Positions 1 through 4,639 of a DNA stretch of 12,880 nt are shown one piece after another (the first letter of the stretch is position 1; each line of letters begins with the position of its first letter). This DNA comes from Rhodoferax sp. (GTDB lineage: Bacteria > Pseudomonadota > Gammaproteobacteria > Burkholderiales > Burkholderiaceae_C): the NCBI GenBank assembly GCA_029946045.1, contig JAQSDS010000440.1, forward strand, positions 1-12,880, in the 5' to 3' direction. Below the pieces are notes generated by a model. It was not told where the DNA came from. It saw nothing but the letters and a program-made list of their open reading frames with translations, and ran no database searches. Position numbers and translations under genes: made by a program.

Positions 1-497
1 TCGACTACCGAATATACTTCCTGGGCGTCAACGGCCGCATCAGCCGCGCCGTGGGCGACATGGCGCTGGCGCGGGCCGAGGGCACGGCCCAGCGCTTCTA
101 CAGCCTCAGCGCCCAGATACAGCGCGAACGCAAACAGTATTACGACCAGCTGGAAGCCACCCAGCGCAGCACGCTGGACGTGACACCGTGGCTCAGCTGG
201 TTCCTGGCCTGCCTGCTGCGTGCCGTGCAGTGCGCCGATGGTTTGCTGGCGGGCGTGCTGGACAAGGCCCAGTTCTGGCAGCGCTGGGCAGGCACCCCCA
301 TGAACGCGCGGCAGACGCTGGTGCTGAACCGCGTGCTGGACGGCATGGAGGGCAAGTTGACGAATGCCAAGTGGGCGGCGATTGGCAAATGCTCTGCGGA
401 CACGGCGCTGCGCGATATCAATGATTTGCTGGCGCGTGGGGTGCTGCGCAGGCTGGAGGGTGGGGGGCGGAGTACGGGATATTTGTTGGTCAAGTAG
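1..497 (+). CDS. Fic-family protein, C-terminal part (5' end outside window)
   Basis: The frame is open from the first bases to a TAG stop at 495-497, giving about 164 residues. The start lies before the window. The segment NGRISRAVGDMALARAEG matches the part of a Fic domain that follows the catalytic loop. It is followed by QRFYSLSAQIQRERKQYYD and DVTPWLSWFLACLLRAV, typical of long Fic/DUF4172-type proteins, then a winged-helix-like C-terminus (NARQTLVLNRVLDG ... ALRDINDLLARGVLRRL). Intact Fic enzymes transfer AMP or another nucleotide monophosphate to a target protein, using the His of HPFx[D/E]GNGR. Here the bases that should encode that motif read IYFLGVNGR, so the catalytic His, the Pro, the acidic residue and the first Gly are lost. 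Family membership is secure. Activity is doubtful, and the gene may be a remnant or recombined at its 5' side. It converges on hepT. Confidence 0.8.
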   Translation, partial: DYRIYFLGVNGRISRAVGDMALARAEGTAQRFYSLSAQIQRERKQYYDQLEATQRSTLDVTPWLSWFLACLLRAVQCADGLLAGVLDKAQFWQRWAGTPMNARQTLVLNRVLDGMEGKLTNAKWAAIGKCSADTALRDINDLLARGVLRRLEGGGRSTGYLLVK

Positions 498-590
498 GGC
501 TGTAGCGCAGGTGGAATTAGCGTTAGAAGCTATTAACTTCGTAGCCGTGTTCTGCAGTGATGTCGATGGCGCAGCTAGAACCCGTAACGG
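498..590. other. Convergent intergenic gap between fic and hepT
   Basis: This 93-bp stretch separates two genes that converge. It looks less GC-rich than its flanks. The only structure seen is a weak GAAG/CTTC inverted repeat around 528-542 with no T-run, so I do not call a terminator. No ORF with recognisable similarity is present. Confidence 0.4.
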
Positions 591-941
591 CTAGCCTTCG
601 CCCAACTCTTCCAAAAGGCCGTTCACGCAAACCAGAAGCGCGGGCAATGAGCTTTGCGCCACATTCCAAACGGTGCGGGCTTTGACGGTCGCGTAGCCGT
701 GGATCAACTGGTTGCGAAAGGCCACGATTTGCGGCAACTCGGGTATGCGCGTTGCAAGCGGCGCAGCCAGCTTGGCCAGCTGGTTCAATGCCTCGCCAAT
801 GATTCCAAACTTGCGCTCAACGCCCGCTTGCACCAAGTCGCTGGCTGCATAGGCGTCAGCGTCGATTCCGGCAATAAAGCCCTGAATGGCAAGGACCGAC
901 TCGCGCACATCCCACAAAAACGCACGTGGGTCACGCTGCAT
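591..941 (-). CDS. hepT: HepT-like HEPN ribonuclease toxin
   Basis: This is a 116-residue, largely helical HEPN protein (formerly DUF86). The HEPN active-site signature is RNQLIHGY at residues 76-83: R76, H81 and Y83 form the Rx4HxY motif. The family segment ERKFGIIGEALNQL precedes it at 42-55. HepT toxins are metal-independent ribonucleases acting in the cytoplasm. In the characterised Shewanella pair the cognate MntA adds AMP units to the motif Tyr and silences the toxin. I chose the ATG at 939-941, which gives the family's usual N-terminus (MQRDPRAFLWDVRESV). A longer frame back to 1007 only adds residues antisense-free but overlapping mntA. The ATG lies 11 bp inside the end of mntA, so translation is probably coupled and the antitoxin is made first. 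All key residues are present and the pair looks functional. Confidence 0.9.
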   Translation of the reverse strand: MQRDPRAFLWDVRESVLAIQGFIAGIDADAYAASDLVQAGVERKFGIIGEALNQLAKLAAPLATRIPELPQIVAFRNQLIHGYATVKARTVWNVAQSSLPALLVCVNGLLEELGEG

Positions 942-1239
942 ACACCGCCTCGCGGTTGCGGTTGATGCTGGCCAACACATAGGGGTTGCGCACCGCGCCG
1001 GGCTCAATCAAATCGACCGCGCGGCCCAGCAAACGCTCCAGCGCCGTCTTGGCACCAAAGAAATCTTGCAAGCCCGGTGTGGCGTCTTCGGCAAATTCAA
1101 TCAAAAAATCCACATCGCTGGTGGCCAGGTTGAAATCATCGGCCCGTGCTGCCGAGCCAAACACTTCCAAGCGGCTTACGTGGAAGCGCTGACAAATGGT
1201 GGCGATGCCGGTACGGTGCTGGGCGATGGCGGGGTGCAT
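931..1239 (-). CDS. mntA: MntA-like minimal nucleotidyltransferase antitoxin
   Basis: This is a 102-residue MNT-fold protein. The nucleotidyltransferase signature FGSAARADDFNLATSDVDF has G28-S29, then D42 and D44, and the third acidic residue fits D76 in VDLIEPG. In MntA/HepT modules this enzyme AMPylates the Rx4HxY tyrosine of the HEPN toxin instead of only binding it. The ATG at 1237-1239 has no Shine-Dalgarno sequence. A TAGAAT hexamer ends six bases before it, so the message may be leaderless. The stop overlaps the hepT start by 11 bp. Upstream lie the abiEii remnant and abiEi on the same strand, so transcription could also arrive from there. Length and motifs are complete; identification is firm by family, though the modification chemistry is taken from characterised homologues. 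Confidence 0.9.
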   Translation of the reverse strand: MHPAIAQHRTGIATICQRFHVSRLEVFGSAARADDFNLATSDVDFLIEFAEDATPGLQDFFGAKTALERLLGRAVDLIEPGAVRNPYVLASINRNREAVYAA

Positions 1240-1245
1240 GGGCGG

Positions 1246-1275
1246 ATTCTAGGGGACGGCGCTCAAGCATGACAG
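1246..1275 (-). promoter_or_regulatory. Candidate promoter for mntA-hepT, leaderless type
   Basis: On the minus strand a CTGTCA hexamer (1275-1270; 4 of 6 against TTGACA) is followed after 18 bp by TAGAAT (1251-1246; 5 of 6 against TATAAT). The TAGAAT ends six bases before the mntA ATG, so the predicted first transcribed base is the A of the start codon. No Shine-Dalgarno is visible. The -35 lies at the edge of the abiEii remnant, so the deletion that truncated abiEii may have shaped this promoter. Inferred from spacing only. Confidence 0.4.
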
Positions 1276-1517
1276 CATCGCTAAAGCCGATGTCAATTTG
1301 CGCCTGGCAGCGGGCGCGGGCCAACTCGGCCGACACCAACACCCGTGCACCGGCATAGCCTGCGTTTTTGCGTATCTCTTGCACGCTCACACTGGCCCAG
1401 CCGGTACAAAAACCGCTCCAATGCGTAGCGCACCAGCACCGCGTTGAAGTCGGTCTGCTCTGCCTTGGCAATATTGAGCAGGCGTGCGCGTACCGATGCG
1501 GCCAGGTCTTGCATCAT
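1271..1517 (-). pseudogene. Decayed abiEii toxin remnant (nucleotidyltransferase)
   Basis: The first 42 residues (MMQDLAASVRARLLNIAK ... ALERFLYRLGQ) match the N-terminus of AbiEii/AbiGii-type nucleotidyltransferase toxins. At about 1375-1392 the homology jumps to another frame, which reads EIRKNAGYAGARV and then ARCQAQIDIGFSDAV, a central AbiEii block, and ends near 1271. The segment normally between these blocks, holding the KG-rich and DxD-type catalytic motifs, is missing, as is the whole C-terminal half. The only possible product is a 74-residue peptide with a nonsense tail after residue 42. The ATG follows the abiEi TGA with no gap, as in an intact abiE operon. AbiEii-type enzymes transfer nucleotides, in the best-known cases to tRNA; that function is lost here. 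Confidence 0.8.
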
Positions 1518-2132
1518 TCAGCCCCCGTGCCCCACGACTTCAAGGTAAGGCCGCATCACATTGGCCACGCGGCACATCTTGGCAAAACGCCACAAATCAT
1601 TGGCGCTGGCCTTGTGGGTGCCCAGCGCTTCCTTCAGCGCCTCTATGGCGACATCCAGACCCACTTTGTTGCGGTGTTTGAAACAGTCGGCCACCGTCTT
1701 GGCCACGCCATACACGCGCAGCGCAACCTGACCAGCCTGCACCACCTCTATGCCCTGGGTATAGGCATCGCCCGAGAACTGCACCATCTTGATGGGCGGG
1801 TAGTCCATCTTGGGCACGTGGCTGCCCTGCGGCATGGCGATCCACACCTGGCGCGGCAGTTGCGTGGTGAGCCCGTGAATCTGCAGGGCCGTGAGCAAGC
1901 AAAATACCGCCTGCGGCACCTTGACCGCGATGGTGGCCAGGCTTTCATGCTCGGCACCCTGTGTGCCGGGCAGCCGGTACACCCCGCGCCCCACCCGCTC
2001 CAACTGGCCGCTGGCGGTCAGCCTCGTCAGCACCACCCGCGCAATGCCCAGCTCTTGCAAATGGCTGGCGCGCAGCAGCCCTTGCTGTGCGGCAAGGGCG
2101 AGTACGCGCTGGGATTGGGTATCGGTGGGCAT
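1518..2132 (-). CDS. abiEi: AbiEi-type antitoxin / transcriptional regulator
   Basis: This 204-residue protein has an N-terminal winged helix (about residues 8-52: VLALAAQQGLLRASHLQELG ... LERVGRGVYRLPG) followed by the AbiEi C-terminal domain, with SLATIAVKVPQAVFCLLTAL, LPRQVWIAMPQG and KTVADCFKHRNKVGLDVAIEAL. In type IV AbiE systems AbiEi is the antitoxin and also binds repeats in its own promoter to repress the operon. The length is typical and I see no inactivating change. The stop codon TGA is directly followed by the ATG of the abiEii remnant, so the operon structure survives while the toxin does not. Without a partner it may persist by chance, protect against related toxins, or repress the downstream mntA-hepT genes; the last two are inference. 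Confidence 0.88.
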   Translation of the reverse strand: MPTDTQSQRVLALAAQQGLLRASHLQELGIARVVLTRLTASGQLERVGRGVYRLPGTQGAEHESLATIAVKVPQAVFCLLTALQIHGLTTQLPRQVWIAMPQGSHVPKMDYPPIKMVQFSGDAYTQGIEVVQAGQVALRVYGVAKTVADCFKHRNKVGLDVAIEALKEALGTHKASANDLWRFAKMCRVANVMRPYLEVVGHGG

Positions 2133-2140
2133 GGGGTGGG

Positions 2141-2185
2141 AGTATGTTCCTTTTATGCGTTAAATACAAGTCGATATGGCGATAT
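2141..2185 (-). promoter_or_regulatory. Candidate abiEi promoter with CGATAT direct repeat
   Basis: On the minus strand TTGTAT (2169-2164) and CATACT (2146-2141) are separated by 17 bp and could serve as -35 and -10; both are partial matches. The -10 ends eight bases before the abiEi ATG. Directly upstream of the -35 the sequence CGATAT GG CGATAT (2172-2185, plus strand) forms a perfect 6-bp direct repeat with an embedded ATAT/ATAT symmetry. Characterised AbiEi proteins bind promoter repeats, so this is a plausible operator, though the repeat is short. A purine-rich AAAGGAAC lies too far from the ATG for an ideal ribosome-binding site. Confidence 0.35.
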
Positions 2186-2420
2186 TGGAACAACCGGTCT
2201 TCGTGAAATTTTCGCAAGTAGCTATCGAATTTGAAGCAATTCCACCTGGTGCTCATGTCCATGCTGGCGGTAGCGTTCACTCCCATCAAATACCACAAAA
2301 GCACCCGCAGGCTCACAAGCCATTGATTTACATAGGTTTTTTAAGACACCCCGGGTCGATCTGTCAGATTTCATCAAATACCCAGCAAGCAAACTCTGGC
2401 CCAATGGGGCAAGTAGACAC
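2186..2420. other. Gap between abiEi and the DUF488 remnant, no recognised gene
   Basis: This part of a roughly 290-bp gene-free stretch is visibly more AT-rich than the flanking coding DNA. A minus-strand open frame of 60 codons (2222-2404) ends in GSERYRQHGHEHQVELLQIR, which I do not recognise. A T-run near 2336-2342 has no adjacent stem strong enough for a terminator. It may be further scar tissue of the island. Confidence 0.3.
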
Positions 2421-2747
2421 CTAAGCCGCCTGCTGAAAACCCAAATCAGGCAGGGCTGTTTTGGCGGTCAGGTGCGTAATGGTTGGCCCGCCCAACTGGC
2501 GTGTCGCGCGGGCCACATAAGTTCGGTGGCAGGTGGAATAGTCCGCCTCAAAACACACCAGACAGGCCGGGGTGGCCTGCGCGATCTTGACCAGCTCACG
2601 CAGGGACGCATCTTGCGTCTGGATGTACTTCAAAAATTCACGGGTGTAGGTTTGCCAGTTGCCGTCCGCCTTGTATTGGTTGCGAATCGGTTTGGGGCAA
2701 CCCAGGGCGGGAGCATGCAGATAGGCGATGCCATGGGCAGACACCCA
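2421..2747 (-). pseudogene. DUF488-family gene lacking its 5' part
   Basis: About 108 residues of recognisable DUF488 protein remain: VSAHGIAYLHAPALGCPKP, then NWQTYTREFLKYI, then PACLVCFEADYSTCHR with the conserved Cys and CHR block, ending in GFQQAA and TAG. Intact family members run to roughly 150-180 residues and begin with a YTIGY/TIGHG-like strand and a DVR motif; both are missing. Upstream of about 2747 the same frame turns into nonsense (TTG-initiated TCCALTRPSF) because the DNA there encodes an HsdR-like N-terminus in another frame. The simplest reading is a deletion that joined the start of an hsdR-like gene to the middle of a DUF488 gene. DUF488 function is not established. A short product from an internal or TTG start cannot be excluded. 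Confidence 0.7.
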
Positions 2748-2811
2748 AACGCCAAAGCTGGGCCTCGTAAGGGCGCAGCATGTCAAAGTTGGAGCGAATA
2801 CTTTCGGTCAT
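2743..2811 (-). pseudogene. 5' remnant of an hsdR-like helicase-nuclease gene
   Basis: From an ATG at 2809-2811 the minus strand encodes 23 residues, including SNFDMLRPYEAQLWRLG. This resembles the extreme N-terminus of type I restriction endonuclease R subunits and related DEAD/DEAH proteins, which usually continue with LAERYF and a PxTALIKLRQ-like block. The similarity stops at the Gly and the DNA passes into a DUF488 gene in a different frame. The intact gene would be about 3 kb. Its place just after a DUF1016 nuclease gene fits known type I restriction loci, where DUF1016 genes often sit beside hsdS and hsdR. The call rests on a short segment recalled from the family and needs a search. 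Confidence 0.5.
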
Positions 2812-2911
2812 GGCGGGTCGATTTTGTACTAAAGGCGGCTTGCAAAAGCGGAAGGTCCACCCACCACGGGGAATCCCAAGCATCCGCGCCAGATTGGTAG
2901 TCGCCACTCAT
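2783..2911 (-). CDS. Possible 42-codon ORF coupled to the YhcG stop
   Basis: The ATG at 2909-2911 shares a base with the TGA of the YhcG gene (TGATG overlap), an arrangement typical of translational coupling. It encodes 42 residues starting MSGDYQSGADAWDSPWWVDL and ends at TGA 2783-2785, overlapping the hsdR-like start in another frame. I do not recognise the sequence. It may be the stub of a lost gene or a chance ORF created by a deletion. Confidence 0.2.
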   Translation of the reverse strand: MSGDYQSGADAWDSPWWVDLPLLQAAFSTKSTRHDRKYSLQL

Positions 2912-3993
2912 CACGCATCCTCACCCCCCTCCAACAACACCCCACGCCTTGCCAGCCGCTCCCGCGCTTCAATCAAAGCCTGGTGCAGGTGCTGCTCCAG
3001 CTCCGCCTTGGGCGGCAGCTCGGTCCAGTATTCGGCCACGGTGATGCCGTCTTTGTGCATTTGCAGCAGCTCCACTTGTTCGCGGCTGGATTCGGCGCAC
3101 AGGATCAGGCCGATGGGGGCTTCTTCACCCGACTGGCGCTCAAACTTGTCCAGCCATTTCAAATACAGCTCCATCTGACCTTTGTGCGCGGCTTTGAAGC
3201 GGCCCAGTTTCAGCTCGATGGCCACCAAGCGGCGCAGGCGGCGGTGATAGAAAAGCAGGTCCAGGTAAAAGTCTTCGCCGTCAATGACCATGCGTTTTTG
3301 GCGCTCTACAAACGCAAAGCCCCGGCCCAGCTCCAGGATGAAGGCTTCCAGCTGGCGCAGGATGGCGGCCTCCAAGTCAGCCTCGTCGTGGCCTTGGCGC
3401 AGGCCCAGGAAGTCGAGGAAATACGGGTCTTTGAAGACTTGGGCGGGATTAGTGCCCAAGGCTTCGACAGGCTCAGCCCGAACTTGGGTGACCTGCAAAG
3501 AGGCGAGTTCGGTGCGTTCGAAGGCTTTGCGTTCTATCTGGTGATGGAGTTCGCGCACGCTCCAGCGCGACTCCACACATTGCTGCGCATAAAACCAGCG
3601 TGCCGCTTCGATTTTGAGGGGAAGAAGCTGCAAAAAATGCGTCCAGCTCAAATGTCGCATCAGTGATGCGACTTTCTCCGTGTCTGGGAAAGCCGCGGAA
3701 AACTGCAGCATGCGGCGCAGGTTTTTGGCTTCAAACCCACGGCCAAATTCTTGCGCCAGTTGATCTCCCATGCGCTTGATAAGCTGGTCGCCATATTTGG
3801 CGCGGTCTGCGCCACCCAGCACCTCGGTGCGCAGACGTTCACCCACGCTCCAATACAGCCGTGTCAGCTCAGCATTCACGGCACCCGCCAGTCGCTGGCG
3901 GCTGCTGGCAATGAGGCTGCGCAGTTCTGCGTGCAGGCTGTCGGCAGGCGTGGGCACTGTCCCGTGCGTTATCTCGTTCATGTTGGTTGCCAT
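2911..3993 (-). CDS. DUF1016 / YhcG-type PDDEXK nuclease
   Basis: This 360-residue protein has the DUF1016 N-terminal domain (about 20-155: LYWSVGERLRTEV, YGDQLIKRMGDQLAQEFGRG, NLRRMLQFSAAFPD, LSWTHFLQLL) and a C-terminal PDDEXK nuclease fold (about 185-330). The expected catalytic residues are D245 in FYLDLLFYH and E260/K262 in AIELKLG, followed by KGQMELYL. Family members are predicted DNases, often found beside type I restriction genes or in other defence loci. Here only an hsdR-like stub follows, so the gene is an orphan. Residues about 169-180 (TQVRAEPVEALG) are encoded by a palindromic repeat that sits between the two domains and keeps the frame open. The ATG at 3991-3993 has a GGGA sequence a few bases upstream; a second in-frame ATG follows at 3981. 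The gene looks intact. Confidence 0.9.
   Translation of the reverse strand: MATNMNEITHGTVPTPADSLHAELRSLIASSRQRLAGAVNAELTRLYWSVGERLRTEVLGGADRAKYGDQLIKRMGDQLAQEFGRGFEAKNLRRMLQFSAAFPDTEKVASLMRHLSWTHFLQLLPLKIEAARWFYAQQCVESRWSVRELHHQIERKAFERTELASLQVTQVRAEPVEALGTNPAQVFKDPYFLDFLGLRQGHDEADLEAAILRQLEAFILELGRGFAFVERQKRMVIDGEDFYLDLLFYHRRLRRLVAIELKLGRFKAAHKGQMELYLKWLDKFERQSGEEAPIGLILCAESSREQVELLQMHKDGITVAEYWTELPPKAELEQHLHQALIEARERLARRGVLLEGGEDA
3455..3488. repeat. REP-like palindromic element inside the YhcG gene
   Basis: The plus strand carries CCCAAG, then GCTTCGACAGGCTCAGCCCG with AA, then CTTGGG. The outer 6-bp arms (3455-3460 and 3483-3488) are perfect inverted repeats. Inside them TTCG (3463-3466) pairs with CGAA (3479-3482) and GGCT pairs with AGCC, so the whole 34 bp can fold as a hairpin. 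The core GGCTTCGACAGGCTCAGCC resembles a dispersed intergenic repeat that I associate with Burkholderiales genomes and that, when translated, yields AEPVEA-like peptides. Here it encodes VRAEPVEALG within the protein. Confidence 0.75.
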
Positions 3994-4023
3994 GATTTCC
4001 CGTCCCTGAGAAGTGATGGACGG

Positions 4024-4029
4024 ATGATA
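4024..4029 (-). promoter_or_regulatory. Candidate -10 element for the YhcG gene
   Basis: The minus strand reads TATCAT at 4029-4024, a 5 of 6 match to TATAAT, about 30 bases before the YhcG ATG. No good -35 hexamer lies at the right distance. The 69-bp gap between slyD and YhcG otherwise shows neither terminator nor repeat. The low GC and position fit a promoter, but support is thin. Confidence 0.25.
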
Positions 4030-4062
4030 GGCGAACGGCCAGGCTTGCTACACGGGGGGTCG

Positions 4063-4539
4063 TTAATGCTGATGCCCGTGCGCTCCATGCACGTGACCGT
4101 GGGCCAGTTCTTCGGGCACTGCGGCGCGCACGTCGGTCACTTTGATGCTGAAGCGCAGCACTTTGCCGGCCCAGGGGTGGTTGCCGTCGAGCAGCACCGT
4201 GTCGCCCTTGATCTTGACCACGTTGAACACCTGGTCGCGGCCATCGGCGGTGCGGCCCTGCAATTGGCCGCCCACCTTCACGCCCGGCGGAAAGTCGCGG
4301 CGCGGCATGGTTTGCGCCAGGGTTTCGTCGCGCAGGCCAAAGGCGTCTTCGGGCTGCAGCAGCAGGCTGGTCTGGTAGCCCACCGTCTGGCCGTCCAGCG
4401 CGGCTTCAATTTTGGCCAGGGTATTGCCGTAGCCGCCGTGCAGGTAGGCCATGGGTTCCTTGGCTTCTTCGAGCAGTTTGCCCTGGGCGTCTGCCACTTT
4501 GTAGCGCAGGGTCACAACGGTGTCTTTTTCGATTTTCAT
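4063..4539 (-). CDS. slyD: FKBP-type peptidyl-prolyl isomerase, SlyD family
   Basis: This 158-residue cytoplasmic protein has the split FKBP domain of SlyD: the N-terminal part (1-65) includes VVTLRYKVADAQG and YLHGGYGNTLAKIEAALDGQ, the inserted chaperone flap (about 66-125) includes PEDAFGLRDETLAQTMPRRDFP, and the C-terminal strand is RFSIKVTDVR. It catalyses cis-trans isomerisation of Xaa-Pro bonds and acts as a chaperone. The tail HGHVHGAHGHQH (147-158) has six histidines and is likely a short metal-binding tail. The E. coli protein has a longer Cys/His-rich tail and also handles nickel for hydrogenase maturation; this tail has no Cys. I chose the ATG at 4537-4539, giving the family start MKIEKDTVVTL; the frame is open 48 codons further but without similarity. 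No clear Shine-Dalgarno is seen. Confidence 0.93.
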   Translation of the reverse strand: MKIEKDTVVTLRYKVADAQGKLLEEAKEPMAYLHGGYGNTLAKIEAALDGQTVGYQTSLLLQPEDAFGLRDETLAQTMPRRDFPPGVKVGGQLQGRTADGRDQVFNVVKIKGDTVLLDGNHPWAGKVLRFSIKVTDVRAAVPEELAHGHVHGAHGHQH

Positions 4540-4602
4540 GGGTGTCGAGTGAAGTAAATGGTTCGGCTGTGCATTCTCGCGCAACGAGGCCGGGTGGTGG
4601 CG

Positions 4603-4632
4603 TTGGTGTCCGTTCCGGTCACTTGCTACCAT
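4603..4632 (+). promoter_or_regulatory. Candidate promoter of the radical SAM gene, leaderless type
   Basis: TTGGTG (4603-4608) and TACCAT (4627-4632) are separated by 18 bp. The second hexamer ends seven bases before the ATG at 4640, so transcription would start at or next to the start codon. No Shine-Dalgarno sequence precedes the gene. The same TACCAT-N7-ATG layout occurs before ychJ. The element lies in the 100-bp region between the divergent slyD and radical SAM genes. Confidence 0.4.
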
Positions 4633-4639
4633 TGCCGGC

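Noticed and set aside
430..477. G-quadruplex candidate at the end of fic
   Set aside because: Several G-runs are present, but they lie in codons of a GC-rich gene with one long loop; there is no independent support.
1368..2234. Plus-strand open frame of 288 codons
   Set aside because: It lies opposite abiEi and the abiEii remnant, has a His/Gly/Leu-rich composition typical of antisense frames, and shows no family similarity.
2300..2345. Intrinsic terminator near the T-run
   Set aside because: The nearby GGCT/AGCC stem is only four pairs and is about 17 bases from the T-run.
3751..4557. Plus-strand open frame of 268 codons
   Set aside because: It runs opposite YhcG and slyD, crosses their intergenic gap, and has no recognisable motif.
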